NCBI GenBank assembly: GCA_033807695.1 | Contig: CM066307.1 | Location: 1,736,001 to 1,800,000 of the forward strand | Origin: Daedaleopsis sinensis | Lineage: Eukaryota > Basidiomycota > Agaricomycetes > Polyporales > Polyporaceae | Length of the DNA: 64,000 bases | Direction: 5' to 3' | Shown: positions 41,817 to 55,601 of the stretch, in pieces | How the letters are laid out: each line of letters opens with the position of its first letter | How positions within the stretch are numbered: the first letter of the stretch is position 1 | Notes under the pieces: generated by a model | The model's database searches: none | What the model was told of the DNA's origin: nothing | What the model saw: only the letters and a program-made list of their open reading frames with translations | Made by a program: the position numbers and the translations under genes

Positions 41817-44609
41817 TCAAGCTGTGGAAGAAAGCGCAGCCTTGATCAGGTCTGCGGCCTTCTCCGCGATAGCAAGCACAGGAGCAGCCTATCCAAACAC
41901 TCATGAGCAGCTATTCTCGAGCACGGTCCAAAAACGCGACTTACCGTGTGCCCACTCACGATCATCGGGAACACCGACGCGTCCACGACCCTCAGGTTCG
42001 GGATGCCATACACCCTCAGGAACGGATCCACGACGCCCCCGTCCTCCTGCGGGGCCATCCGCGCCGTGCACGCCGGATGGTACAGCGTCTCCGCCTTCTT
42101 CCTAACCGCGTCCGCGACCGCCGCGTCGTCCAGCTCGTGGAAGGTATGGTCAAGCGCAGCATCTTCAGCACCGGCGGGATCGACCATCGACGCGAGCGGC
42201 TCGGTGTGTACGATCCGCGAAAGGAGACGCGCGGCGCGCACCAGGACCGCGACGTCGTTCTGCGTGGAGAGGTAGTTCGGGTCGACAACGGGGGGCTCCC
42301 GTGGGTCGCGGGACTTCAGGCGGATGGTGCCTGTGCTTGTTGGTCTGGCAGGTCGACGATGAGGAGAGCTTGGAAACTGGTAGATGTGCGGCACGTACCT
42401 GAGCAGGACGCCATGTAGTCCAAAGTAGTGGTTCGGGCGCATCGGGACCTGTCCATGCTTGATGTAGGCAGTGGGGGTGTAGAATATCTCGATATCGGGC
42501 GCGCCTGGACCTGATGTTGTGTCCTCGACCTGCCCTACCGGGTACTCGCTCGGAGGGAATATGACCGGGTCGTCCGAGCGAAGAAATCCAATCGTGTCTG
42601 CAATCTGTTCATCGTCCCAAACGTGTCATTTTCGCGTTCGCTCGATAAGGCTGTGGGCTCACGTTCGTTGTCAACGGCCCGCTGCCTGTGATTTTATAAT
42701 ACAGCAAGCTGCGCATGAGTTTGAGGCCATCGGCGAACGTGTTTCCGTTGAGGTGGGAGATGCTGCTCTGTGACTTGTCGAGGAAATTCAAGTCAAGCAC
42801 GACATGATCCATGAGATGCGAGCCAACACCAGGAAGATCTGCTACCACTGGTATCCCATGGGATATCAGGTGGTCTGCCGGGCCTACTCCAGACAGCATG
42901 AGGATCTGTAAGCAACGTCAGCGAATACAATAGCACGATCAGGTAGGAGACATAGTACATGAGGTGTATGCACTGCGCCCGCTGACACGATGACCTCTTT
43001 CCTTGCTCTGACTTGGAATGTATCCCCGCTGGGCCGGGTGAACTCGACCCCAACGGCGCGAGGCGTCTTTGCTGCGGTGTCGAAGAGTACGCGCGTTACA
43101 TGCGCTTTGGGGATGACCTTCAAGTTCGGTCTTGCGAGGACTTCCGCCGTCAAATACGAGAACTCTGCGTTGGCCCGGCGACCGGTAGAAGTGATGTATG
43201 TCACTGCAGATGAAGTCAGTCAACCTGAGTATATAAACGACTGGTAGCTCGGATGACTTACTAGCCTGGCGAGCAAAGAATTCAGTGGATATTTACGAGC
43301 AATGCAGCCTGTTGGGACGCACCTTTGTGACACCTAAGCTTCCCTTGGGCGTGTTCACGTCAGCAACGTGGGGTATGCCGTTCTGAACGCATGCTTCGAT
43401 GAACTTTGGCGTCCCTGCGGTTGCATAGCCGTATCCCGCTAGAGTTCAAGCCATGTTAGCAGTCGCGATTCCCATGACATCGATGAGTCTTACTTTGAAC
43501 GGGACCGTTGTTTCCGCGCAAGGACGCGTCCACCAGGGGATATTTCGGGCTAGGGTTGAACTTCTCGAACCTCTTGATGCAGCTAGACACCGTACGTGAG
43601 CTAGGTCGCCGAGGCGTGAACAAGAAGACTGACTTGTTGATTTCCTTGTACGCCCAATGCGATGCACCTTCTTGGCCCTTCTGAAGGGCCACCCACTCGT
43701 CGAAGTCCTCCGGGGCACCTATGTGGAAGCTGGGCACTTTTAAGGCTCGGTCCTATGATCATCAAAACCCAACCCACATCATAGCATTCATGCATGTGCC
43801 TGTATCTCCTAGTCAATACGTCGTTTCGGTGAACAAGCATCGAGCTTACAGCCTCCAAGTAGTTTGGCTAATCCACATAAAGGTTAGTGATGCAATTCGT
43901 TAAAGGATCCATGCCGAAAGACGTTGACTCCTGGATTCACACTCGGTCTTTCTTCCGGTCCAGCAGTCAACCCGAAATACACGCGTGATATCCAACTTCA
44001 TGATCCATCTGACTGGCATGAAGCGCGCATCCGATGAAGAAGTTCCCCAGGACCCAATTTTCGGCATGTGTGTGGTAGAGGACATTACCTCTAGGCCAAT
44101 ACTTGACTTCTGAGCCGGCGTGTTTCTGAGGGACCGTGAAGATATCCCAGTCATGTTGCGAGCGCATCAACCGTGAATACGAGGCGGGTATGATGGCAAA
44201 CGGGTTTTTGGCGGAACTGCAAGACATTCATTGGCGAAGCGGGACAATGACGGATAAGTCGTGAACCGTACCTTGAGCCAGCCTCGAGGAGTAACACTCG
44301 GATAGACGGATCTTCGGTGAGCCTCGAGGCTAGCACACATCCAGCCGTCCCTGTCGACTCCGCTCAAGAAGCCCGTAACGCGTCAATCATGGCTGTTCAC
44401 TCACCACCGCCCACTATGACCACATCGTATTCGTCGAAGTCGTATACATCCTCGCGCCCACGGATGCGCCTCGCAGCCTTGGCCGGATCTCCAAAGACGG
44501 AGGCGCGCTTCTTCTTGTACAAGTAGCGAACGACAAGCAGGATAGCGATTGACACCGCGGCCAGCGACTTGGGGCGGGTGTGGGCAGATAAAGAGGAAAG
44601 GCGAGACAT
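41817..44609 (-). CDS. Membrane-anchored GMC oxidoreductase
   Basis: Multi-exon gene from [14 protein letters not shown] (44609) to a stop at 41817. The N-terminus is a membrane anchor ([20 protein letters not shown]) instead of the secretion signal common in extracellular members. FAD-binding starts with YDVVIVGGG and continues after an intron with [25 protein letters not shown]. Further motifs: [35 protein letters not shown], and the catalytic pair, His in [11 protein letters not shown] and His in MIVSGHT near the C-terminus. GMC enzymes oxidise alcohols (aryl alcohol, methanol, choline, glucose) and reduce oxygen or quinones. The substrate cannot be told from the sequence. The anchor suggests an ER or plasma-membrane location with a cytosolic or lumenal catalytic domain. 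Confidence 0.9.
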
Positions 44610-45334
44610 ACTGGGCGCAGTGTGGAGGGCGGTGGGGGGAGGACTGAGGCCTGAGGCCTGAGGAGGAGGGTCGAGGTATACTTATAACGTATGCTGCTCC
44701 GGGTGTCGGTCTTGCAACTCTCCGGCTGCGGGAATCTTGTCGAGATGTCAAACCAGGTGCCCAAGACAGACCATGCGCATCATGAGAACAAAGATTGCCC
44801 CTGTGGATACCGCCCAAGCCCCAGATGAGTTCCCCAAGGTTCCCCACGGGGTGCCTTCCGTCAATGTCGTCCAGGGACCAGTCCCTGAGCCGCTCTCCGA
44901 TGGTCCGCGCTGACTCCATCCGAATTTTTGGAACAGCTCATCTCACCATACGGTCCCATACCAAACTACTACCATCTCCGCCGAATCTTGCAACTTCAAG
45001 GCCACACCGTTCTTGTCACAGGAGCTGGATCTGATCATCAGTCTCTTCGGTTGGTGTTCTGAAAAGGGAAGGTCCAGTAATAACGGTGTGCAATGCGGAT
45101 GTGGTCAAAGTATCACAAAGTACAGGATAGTCACACAATGACACAAGCTCATGACATACATTTACATTTACCACTGCCAGGCGAAACGATGGTGGCGTAA
45201 TAGCGCCCATGATAGCTGTCGCTCGGGGATTGCCGTAGCAGAATAATCGGGTAGATTTGCGTCCTTTGCACCCAATCTGCACCTTCGCACTCTGCAAGTT
45301 ACCTCACGCTAACCATCTACCTCACCCCGCCGCT
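44610..45334. promoter_or_regulatory. Divergent region between GMC and eIF3j genes
   Basis: About 725 bp. On the minus strand a TATAAG-like element lies near 44680-44690, 70-80 nt upstream of the GMC start. No gene is supported in the remainder. Confidence 0.45.
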
Positions 45335-46417
45335 ATGTCTGACTGGGGTACGTCTCTGCGCTGATGACTATGTCCGCAATGTCTCATCATTGCAAGGAGT
45401 GTAGAAGAGTCTGACGACGATGTGCCAAAGCCTACCTCCTCCGCCCCGGTCCCGAAGAAACCGGCGAAGAGCAAATGGGACGGAGAAGACGAGGAAGAGG
45501 ACGGGCCTGTGGTGCGCTTCATTTGCCATATGTTACGTTTGTGAAGCGCGATCTCACAAAGCTCCCCCCGATCTGCCACATCAGAGTGACTGGGAGGCAT
45601 CCTCCGCAGAAGAAGAGGAGAAACCTGCACCCGCGCCTATCGCACCGCCAAAGAAAAAGGGCACCCTGAAGGCTAAGCTCGCGGAGAAGGAGGCGGAGAA
45701 GGCTGCCCGTGTGGCTGCAGGAGACCTTGACTACGACGAGGATGCAGTTTTGGACCCGCGAGAGAAGGCGCGGCGAGACAAGGAGAGGGAGCTCGCGGCC
45801 GATCTCAACAACGCTGCAGACCTCTTTGGGGCCACTGCTCTTGGCGGTAAGTCCCTTTACACCTCTGCTTATACGGAAAGACTATGCGTGTCCACTGTAG
45901 CAATTGGGATGTATGCTGCAACCGTTGACCCAAACTCGCGCACCCACAACCATATATCATTGACTTATCTGCGCACTCTCTAGGCACCTCTTCGAAGGAG
46001 CTGGACTGGCTCATCTCCGCGCAGCCGCGGACAAAGGACGATTTTGTCGAGTTCTCGGACAAAATCATCGAGTACATAGTCAAGCGGCACCAAGGCAAGC
46101 CACTGTACGCCACCTTCCTCGAGCACCACGTCCGCGAACTTGCGATGCCCCTGCGCGACGTCGAGGTCCGAAAGGTTGCGAGCGGCCTCACAGCGCTCTC
46201 AAACGAGAAGCAGAAGGAGCAGCGCGAAAAGGCCTCGGGCAAGAAGAAGCCTAAGACCGTAGCGAAGCCCGCTCTTGCCGCCGCGAAGCCGTCGAGCAAG
46301 TACGTTTGATGTTCTCATCCACTCTATCGAGATCGGCTAATACTTTAGATATGCAGGCTCGACACTAACGCGTATGAGGAGGCTTTGGATGACTTGGGCG
46401 ATGATGATTTCATGTAG
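45335..46417 (+). CDS. hcr1: Translation initiation factor eIF3 subunit j
   Basis: Five exons, join(45335..45347, 45405..45511, 45585..45846, 45984..46299, 46357..46417), encode 252 aa, close to Hcr1/eIF3j. eIF3j binds the 40S decoding centre and assists initiation, recycling and 20S rRNA processing. Seen: acidic start MSDWEESDDDVPKP, a Lys-rich stretch (KKKGTLKAKLAEKEAEKAAR), EDAVLDPREKARRDKERE, then DLFGATALG, KELDWLISAQPRTKDDF and the C-terminal helical domain, ending in the acidic EEALDDLGDDDFM tail typical of the family. The gene runs convergent to PWP1, with 224 bp between stops. Confidence 0.94.
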
Positions 46418-46641
46418 TGATATAGAACTCCTAGGGATCGCGGCGGCGTGTTCTTGTGTTGTACATACCCAGCGGATAAACGAAATGTACCGGTCGTGCC
46501 CTGCTGGAGTCCCTGACCCCATACTTTTCCATCTATGGCGAACACACTACTAGATCACCACTCTCATCAGCAAAACAGCAGAACAGCGTAACTCAAGCAA
46601 TGCATGGTACGGGAGGCACAAAACAATTGTCTAGTTTGCAA
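46418..46641. other. Convergent 3' region of hcr1 and pwp1
   Basis: Shared downstream region; no gene is supported. AATAAA is not obvious on either strand. Confidence 0.5.
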
Positions 46642-48703
46642 TCACTCATCATCTCCGCCCTCGTCTCCGCTACTGTCCTCTTCATCGCTCGCGACCCCGA
46701 TGACGCCGCCGCCCTGCTTTTCCTTGAGCGCCCTGCCGGCCTCAGCGAGCTTCGGCCCAAGCACCTTCCTGGCGCCAGCATTGGCACCGATATCCCACAC
46801 CTGCAGCTTGGCCTTCGAGCCAGCCGCGGCGAGAGTGAGCGCGTCGTCTGGCGACCAGGACGTCGAGAAGACTTTGCCCTGTGCCAATCATACTCAACGT
46901 CCCAGACTGGCATATGAATAGAAGCGGAGAAAGGACGAACCACGCCGAGATCCCTGGAAATGACAAGGCTGACTTGCCGCTTGCCAGTGTCTTGGTCTTC
47001 CGCGACGTTCCAGATCTTGACGAGCTTGTCCGTGCCGCCGGTCGCGAGACAGCCGCGGATGTGCGGGTTCACGTCCAGCGCAGACACGGCGCCGTCGTGC
47101 GCGGACAGCATGAACCGCGCGGGCGAAGGCGTATTTAAATTTGACGGCAGCGTCCTTGCATCGAAGTTAAGCACGAGCCCGTTCTCGAGCGAGACCTAAA
47201 TGGACGTCATGACCATGAGTGTCGTTCGATGCCATCGGATGAGGGGTGCGCGGTTTCTCGGTGAAACAGGCACTCACGTAGAATCCGTGCGGCTCCCAGG
47301 GGTCCCAGCGGAGTGCCTCGACATCTGCGCCCACCACCGCGCCCACGCCTGCATCCGGCGCGCGCGAGTCGAACGTCCGCACAGTCCTGTCGTAGCTTCC
47401 AGTCAGGAGCACAGTTGGCTCGGTCTGATTCCACTGCACGGCCTGCACCTTGTCCTTGTGCACGTCGAAGCTCCGCAACGCGCCCTCGCCCTCGCCGCCC
47501 TCCCCGTTGATCGTCGGGTCGCGGTTGAGATCCCACAGCTTGACGGTCCTGTCCGCGCTCGCGCTTGCGAGCAGGTTGCGGTGCGTGCGGTTCCACGAGA
47601 GGCCCAGGACCGCGTCGACGTGGTGCGCGGTGCTCGCGGCGCGCGCCTTGGTCTTTCTGCGCTTTTTCTTGCCCGTGCCCAGCGGGACGGGGACGTGCGC
47701 GGCGGTTTTGTCTGGGCGGCCGAGCACCATGTCCGGGTACATCGCCTCGACGGTGTCGAGCGACCAGATCTCGATTTCAGGCTCGAGGGTGCCCACGGCG
47801 ATGAAGTTGCCGAACTGGGCCGTGTCAGTGGAGGATGAGGACTGTCGCGCCGGGGAAGATATTGGAGGATAGTCAAGCCATTCGAGACAGAGGGGGAAGG
47901 AGGGAAGCATGAGGTCGTGATGTGCGTATAGGTTCTCCTCGGACTCTTCGTAGACGAATATTTCGAGCTGAGATACCTCGTCTTCCGTCTTCGCGATGAC
48001 CAGGAGGTTGTCAGTCGGTAGGACTTCGAGTTCTTCGCGCTCTTGTTCCTCCTCGTCTTCTTTTAGTGTGATGTATGGGTCTTCTTCGTTATTGCGGTAA
48101 TATGTGAGGCCCTTGATGTTGCTAAACGGCCCCATGCCTGACGAGCGATGTTAAAGTTCACACTCTTTGCTTCGGGTGGCCGCTGCGTGTTATACAGAGA
48201 CCGGGTATAAACTCACCAGGCATAGCTTCATCATTATCGTAATCATCGAGGTGGTACTGTTCAAGGTCATCTCCACTTGCCTTCCCGACCTCTGGTTTTG
48301 GGACTTCGTCTTGATCCATGGGTACGTCCTCATCCATCGCTTCGTTGTCTTCACTTCAAGCTCGTGCACTTAAAACGACAAGTGCAAGTAGAGCAGGTAA
48401 GGCACTCACTCGACCCAGGCACTCTCGTCGTCCTCGTCTGCATCTGCATCATCTGCCTCATCGCCCTCCGCACCCTTGCCCATGCCTTGAGCAGCTTTGT
48501 GAGCCTGTTCCAGCTCTTTCCGCGCGTCCTCGAGCTCGATCCGTGCGAGTGCGCTCACGCGCTCGAGTTCCTGATCGTCGAGGACATACTTCACGGGATG
48601 TCTAGCGGATATCCCACGACGCACCCTGCGAATGAGGTGAGTGAAGATTCGAAGGTCCCCGCGTAGATACTCACCATGCTACTGAAGAGATTAGGTTGCT
48701 CAT
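46642..48703 (-). CDS. pwp1: Periodic tryptophan protein 1 (WD40)
   Basis: Multi-exon gene from MSNLISSVAW (48703) to an acidic C-terminus EEDSSGDEGGDDE (46642). PWP1 is a nucleolar WD40 protein needed for large-subunit rRNA processing. Seen: N-terminal RHPVKYVLDDQELERV and an acidic stretch, MGPFSNIKGLTYYRNNEEDPYI after an intron, the conserved DNLLVIAKTEDEVSQLEIFVY, then WD repeats with GLSWNRTHRNLLASASADRT-type spacing ending WDLNRD, the repeat with VQAVQWN and SYDRTVRTFDSR, GTDKLVKIW, and the final block KAKLQVWDIG. The first intron interrupts codon W10 and the next exon opens with VRRGISARHP. Confidence 0.93.
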
Positions 48704-49237
48704 GGTCGTTGAACGCAAATGCCTTGCGTATCGCGTAGTATAGAGAGGCAAAATTCAGATCTCAGATCCGCCTAACTCACGTGACAGAACAATCTCCGGC
48801 CCGGCCCAGATAAGATTAGGCAGATTAATGTCTAACAGACGCACGAGTCACGACTACTTATGTACTGTGACCAGCTGGGAGAGTGTACTTATGTAGATCG
48901 GAAGAGGCATGCAGGAGGCATGCTGACGATCATAGTTGCATGCTCAGGCTGCCCAGTGTCCCATCATCACTACCACCATATCAGCTTCTGTAGAGCTCGA
49001 GCTTGAGTTTGAGCCAGCTAACCGGGATCCACACGTTAACCCTCAAGCTTCACGATCGACTTTGTACTATGGGAATCTAATCCTGCCAGAATTCACACGT
49101 ACATAGCATATACTAGCAAAATGACGCATGGATGCTAGGATGCATTGACAAGCGCAACAACGGACTCGTGTGTAGGCTGGACGTACAAGAAAATATGATC
49201 ATATGCTGCAACAGCGACGACTACTTCTGGGGTTTTT
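48704..49237. other. Spacer with pwp1 promoter
   Basis: About 530 bp of AT-richer DNA with no supported gene. Confidence 0.55.
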
Positions 49238-50541
49238 TCAAAGATTCACTGTCCACTTCGTCCATGTCGGAGCGCACTGATGTTGTCGGGGAGGTCTAGC
49301 ACTCCCGGTCCCCAGGTCTGCGTCAAGATATGTCTTGAGGACCTTCTCCAGCCCTTGCACCATATTACTGAGCACGTCAACGGGGACGCCTGTAGGCGGA
49401 TACCACGGGAAGATGATCCCATGTCGCCCAGGCAGGACGAACTGCGGGTATCTTTCTATTCCCTCACCCCACTTATTCAGCTCGTCGCCGAGCAGTGCAG
49501 AGAAGAAACAGCACTTCCTCGAGACGCCAATCCGGATCTTCTGTGCATTCGCAGTGGTCGCCTGTTGGGGGTGGGCCTCACGTCAACAGTACAGCAACGG
49601 CGAGTCCGAGTCGGTGAGAGCGACTCACCTGTAGTGCGTCAGAGATTAGTTTCCCTTCTGCGACCTGGACGGCCGCGGCCATCAGTGCTGCTTCAGCGTG
49701 GACTGTCACGAGCGGAAGCTCTTTCAATTTTTCTTCTAAGAGTTTACGCAGTTTTTCCTTCTGGTCGGCGTCAAACCTAGTTTTCAGCCTTTCATGGATG
49801 TCTCTTATCCAACCCTTGGGGAATTTGAGTATCAAGGGGCCAGTGAAGGTGACCATCGACAAGGACACGTCGGCGACAGCGTTCAGCGATTTGAACATAT
49901 GAGATAGGATGGCTCTCGACGCTGACAGCGGGATCGCGAGAAATGAGACGTAGCGGATGACGGCGATGGAGTGGGTGTTCTCAAGATAATCGAAGGTGAC
50001 ATCTTCTGCACCAATTATGAGACAGCGTCATGTAGTGAAGGAGGATTGTGAAAACGTCGCGGACGTGATCTTCGATTTTGATGTCTCTAAAGTGATGAGT
50101 TAATCATCAGCAACAGCGATCGATGGTACTTATGTTGGGATGGTCGCGGCGACGGACCTCCCAGGGTTCGTCAAGAGCTCCCTCGCATTGTCTGCACTGT
50201 ATTTGACGTCGACAGGTATGATTTGTGTGGCCTCTCCTGCGGAGTTCGCCGTGTTATTCGAGGCCGACTGTCATTTGTAGGTACGACGGCGGCCGTAATC
50301 GTGTATCCTTCAGCCGTGATCTCGAGATTTCCTGTCACAGCCACGACTGGGTTTGACCCTTCAAACTTTCTCTCTTGGAAAGTGGTGCTCACCAGAACGT
50401 GAGCTGCTTGTCTTTGTCCGCCGCGTGCTGTGATCTGCCATCTCGATAATTGGTCAGGATTGCGCTGAGAGTGTAGATATCGCGGAGGAGCACTTCTTCA
50501 GACGACACCTCGCAAGAGGTCGACACTCTGGGGGTCGCCAT
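49238..50541 (-). CDS. Deaminase-like protein of the OTT_1508 type, apparently frameshifted
   Basis: The 3' part reads well: EDVTFDYLENTHSIAVIRYV, then KELPLVTVHAEAALMAAAVQ (an HAE zinc-site motif), an intron, IRIGVSRKCCFFSALLGDEL and FPWYPPTGVPVDVLSNMVQG, ending WTVNL at 49238. The HAE motif followed by a VS-K-CC motif is the pattern of the fungal OTT_1508-like deaminases, where the second motif is normally CxxC; here the last Cys is Ser (CFFS). The 5' part starts MATPRVSTSCEVSSEEVLLR but needs a frame change near 50430 to continue as LSRWQITARGG, and another near 50270 to join ITAAVVPTND with SASNNTANSAGEA. Neither change fits a normal intron. So the gene may be a pseudogene, or there are assembly errors. 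Family placement is by motif recognition only. Confidence 0.55.
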
Positions 50542-50673
50542 GGACGTTAAGAGACGTTAAGCATGTTAATAGGTTAAAACTCGGAGGTTTAGTTGCGGCA
50601 TAGATCTGCGATCTGAGATCTGATGTGGTGCGGAGCGCTGAAACTCTCTCTCGGAGTCACCAGCGGGGATTGA

Positions 50674-50696
50674 ATAACACGGGCCCTCCGGGCAGA
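50674..50696 (+). repeat. Dispersed GGGCCCTCCGGGCAGA motif, copy 2
   Basis: Identical over 23 bp to the reverse complement of 16722-16748. It lies between the deaminase-like gene and COQ9. Confidence 0.65.
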
Positions 50697-50780
50697 GCAG
50701 GGCAGACCTGCCAGACACGAAAACCAGGACCTGAACAGGAGCACTAGCGACTTAGCAGTACTGAGAGACTGTGGAGGACG

Positions 50781-51647
50781 ATGTTGCAGTGAGTACATCT
50801 TATCACTACACTGCTTGCCAGTCTCCTCTGGGACTGAGCGTGCTAGGAAACAGCTTCTACAGCTCGCAGTACCTCTTGTCCGAACATACGGGTTCTCCCG
50901 CGAGGCCCTTGCCCAGTCTGTCCTCCACCTCCCTACACCCCACGAGAAACCTCTTTCAGATGCCGCGGTGACCTCGCTCTTTGGCCATGAAGATGATGCG
51001 CGTAGAACTCTCATCAATGGGTGGCTTGACCTTGCGAGGGAAGAGATGAAATCCTCGTCTTCGGCGCGTTCCAAGCCAGTCCAGCTCAAGCAGGTGTTGG
51101 AGACGAGACTCAGGGCGAACGAGCCGGTTCTGCATCTACTACCCGAGGTTAGTTTATTCCCCTCGTCGCGAACGATGCTGGCTCTAAGTCGTGTCGTAGG
51201 CCTTTGCCTTCCTTGCGTCCCCGTCATCAGGTCTTCCGCCGCTTGATCCTATGCCTGGGCTCAAACACGTCTCCAAGATAGCAGACGACGTGTGTCATAT
51301 GACTGGGGATACATCTGTAGGAGTGAGCAGGTTTGCCTCTTCCCTTCTCTCGCGGTCTTCTCAACGTGTCATAGCCTGCGTGGTTCCGTCGTCGGGCTGC
51401 CATTGCGGCGGCGTATGGTGCTGCAGGTACGCCTAGTGACATTCGAGCAACATTGACACATACTGACTCTTGTACCTGCGCAGAGCTGCACCAGCTGACG
51501 TCTCCACACACCGCATACCAATTTCTGGATGATGTCCTGGACCTGACTAAAAAGGCCGACTCGTCCGTAAGCGAAGTCGAGCAATTTGGCAAGTATGTTT
51601 GGAGGAGTTGGGCCGGGATCATTGGGAGTAGTGGTGTACTTCCTTGA
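50781..51647 (+). CDS. coq9: Ubiquinone biosynthesis protein COQ9
   Basis: Five exons, join(50781..50788, 50847..51147, 51200..51322, 51375..51426, 51484..51647), encode 215 aa. COQ9 is a lipid-binding partner of the COQ7 hydroxylase in the mitochondrial inner membrane. The first exon is only ATGTTGCA, and splicing to the acceptor GTGCTAG gives MLQKQLLQLAVPLVRTYGFS, matching the conserved fungal start of the mature domain. Further motifs: REALAQSVLHLP, LINGWLDLAREEM, DDVCHMTGDTSVG, and WFRRRAAIAAAYGAAELHQL, the characteristic helix near the C-terminus. No clear presequence precedes the domain, so import may use an internal signal, or an upstream start was missed. Confidence 0.9.
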
Positions 51648-52365
51648 CATCTGAGTTGAGGATTTCCCGTGTGAGTCAGGATTCTGCCGATTTCATTCTG
51701 AATCGCAGCCCTGTCGCGATTGATTCTCGGTGTTGAATCGAAGATCGACCAAGGTCATGCTTCCTGTGTCGGCCCGCGCGGTAGTCCTAGAAGGTAGGTG
51801 TGCCTCGCAGTCCGGCGAAGTTCGAACGAACGCTTCAAACAAAGTATTAAAGCACTTGCACACGCCCAAGTACTATTAATAAGTACCATCCACCCGCCCT
51901 AGTTTCACGAGCAATGCCGCAGTACTTCTCATTGCCGCTCTTTGCATCTGAAGGTGGCCGAAGAATGCCCGTTGACCATAATCTGCTCAGCTTTCAGGCA
52001 CTTCCATCATCACGAGAACGCCCGGAAACAACCGCAACCCTTCTCGAAGACGTTCTGCTGCGACATGCTCATGGTCGTCATGATGGGGTACTTGAACTTA
52101 GCCGGTCCCGAACGTCACCGTTTCGACGCTGGACTGTTCACCTGGACACCTGCGCCGCCGGATAATTTACTCGATATTTTGTCGACGATGTTCCGCACGC
52201 GTGTACCTACGCGCATGTGTTCAACATCTCTTCTCCCTGTAGCAGTGCGCAGCTGGACCCTGGGTGCGTACGTCTGACGACGTATAAAGCCTTCGCATCC
52301 ATCTGGATGAATGCCAGACTCGCATTGACCTTCCTCGAACCCGAACGACCAGGCCAAGTTGCAAG
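51648..52365. other. Intergenic region upstream of the xylanase
   Basis: Open frames at 51914-52277 lack recognisable features. The 3' part is the xylanase promoter. Confidence 0.5.
52283..52288 (+). promoter_or_regulatory. TATA box of the xylanase gene
   Basis: TATAAA lies 83 nt upstream of the xylanase ATG, as expected for a strongly regulated secreted-enzyme gene. Confidence 0.65.
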
Positions 52366-53966
<1,601 letters not shown>

Positions 53967-54268
53967 TTCGCCGGGAATATATTGGATTGCGAAAGGTAGT
54001 ACGCGATGTTGGCAAATCATATTTTTAAGTCCGATATCGGTGTTTGGTATATAATATTGTACTCAACACCGTGTCGTCGCCGTGCACACACTTAGTGCGC
54101 ATGCGTTATGTAGACGCAAGATGTGGCCATACTACTGGAGAGCTGAGCGCTGACTAGTGATTGCTTTCCGAGACGATGACCGAAGTAGTGACTAATGAAT
54201 CGTCTCGCTGAAGTGAATGTGTAAGAACCGAGCACGACATCGTGGTTCTAAATGAGAAGGCGCGGCCC
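53967..54268. other. Intergenic region between xylanase and SDR copy 1
   Basis: About 300 bp; from roughly 54165 it matches the promoter of SDR copy 2 (near 56170). Confidence 0.55.
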
Positions 54269-54275
54269 TATATAT
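54269..54275 (+). promoter_or_regulatory. TATA box of SDR copy 1
   Basis: TATATAT lies 86 nt upstream of the ATG. The block containing it is absent from the otherwise similar promoter of copy 2. Confidence 0.55.
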
Positions 54276-54360
54276 GCTCAATAAGGTGCGTACCCAGGGT
54301 CCACTATCACACCGACTCCGAGTTGCAGCTTACCAATCCTACTCATCATCCACAACCACC

Positions 54361-55601
54361 ATGTCTACTCGCCCCCTCCTCGTCGTTGCTGGCATCGGCA
54401 ATGGCTCCGGTATGTTTTCTGGTGTTTTTCAAACGACGTGCACTGATATAGGGTATGGCGGGCGATGCAGGTACTGGAGCAGCTACTGCGTGAGTGCATA
54501 CATACGTCACAGGCACGCAAATGCATGTCTCATGCCACTAGCACCCTCGCAGTCGTCTGTTCGCTAAGCAGGGATACCGCGTCGCCCTCATCGCGCGCAA
54601 CGCTGACCACCTCAATCGCCTCGCTGCGGAAATCACGAGTGGAGGCGGCGAGGTAAATGAGCATCCTCCATGACATTTTGCAGTTATTCATGATTGCCCT
54701 CCACAGGCGGCGGCCTTCCCGGTTTCCAGCTACTCGTACAAGGACACACTTTCTGTCTTCGAAACCATCGCCGCACACAAGTGGAGCTCATCTGGCACCT
54801 CGGAGCTTCGCGTCGCCCTCTGGAACGCCGCTTTCGGGGCGTGGAAGGGCTTCCTCGACGTGACCGAGGAGGATATCAACAACTCGCTGGAGGTGAACCT
54901 CACCGCTGCGTTCGCCTTCTCGCGCGGAGCTATTCTCGCGTTCAAGCAGAACCAGATCGACGAGCGCGGTGCCAGGGGAACGCTGCTCTTCACGGGCGCG
55001 ACGGCCAGCATTCGGGGGAACGTCACGACAAGCGCTTTTGCTACAGGCAAGAGCGGCCAGAGGGCATTGAGCCAGAGCCTTGCAAAGGAGTTCGGCAAGG
55101 AGAACATTCATGTACGTGAGCACGCGGATGTTACCTTTGGGAAGGCATTGACGGGTTGATCATGACAGGTTGCTCATGTAAGTTCGCATTTCTGTCTTCA
55201 GGTGCGACTGCTTAATGTCTGATTGTATGTGTCGACTGTCCTTAGGCGATAATTGACGGAGGTATGAGTGCATGTGTCACGAGAATCCATCGAGTATCAA
55301 CATACGATTGCAGGTATTTTGACGGATGCCGCCCTGGCCCGTCGCTCTGGGGATGCTGCCGAGCAGTACAAGAACAACCGTGATACGCGTCTGGACGCGG
55401 AAAGCATTGCGAAGGTAAAGTGCTGCCGGTACATTCACCGATAAGATACTCACATGTTTCGCAGAGTTACCTTTATCTCGTCGAACAAGACAGGTCCGCT
55501 TGGACTTGGGAGTTGGATCGTAAGTGGAGCGGTTTTTGAAAACCATTGAGTTGCAGCTAACTGACGTGCTCACAGTCCGTCCCGCGCACGAGAAATGGTG
55601 A
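54361..55601 (+). CDS. Short-chain dehydrogenase-like protein, copy 1
   Basis: Multi-exon gene encoding about 260 aa. N-terminal MSTRPLLVVAGIGNGSG joins TGAATARLFAKQGYRVALIA to form the Rossmann motif with GxxxGxG-like glycines. Then come RNADHLNRLAAEI, ALWNAAFGAWKGFLDVTEED, and LLFTGATASIRGN. At the usual Tyr-x3-Lys site the sequence is SAFATGKSGQRALSQSL: Phe replaces Tyr while Lys is kept, as in the SDR subgroup that also shares IHVAHAIIDGGI. The exon carrying the VAH part is only 9 nt (GTTGCTCAT). It ends RPAHEKW at 55601. Substrate unknown. A TATA box precedes this copy only. Confidence 0.88.

Noticed and set aside
47200..47838. 212-codon plus-strand ORF
   Set aside because: Shadow of the PWP1 exon on the opposite strand.
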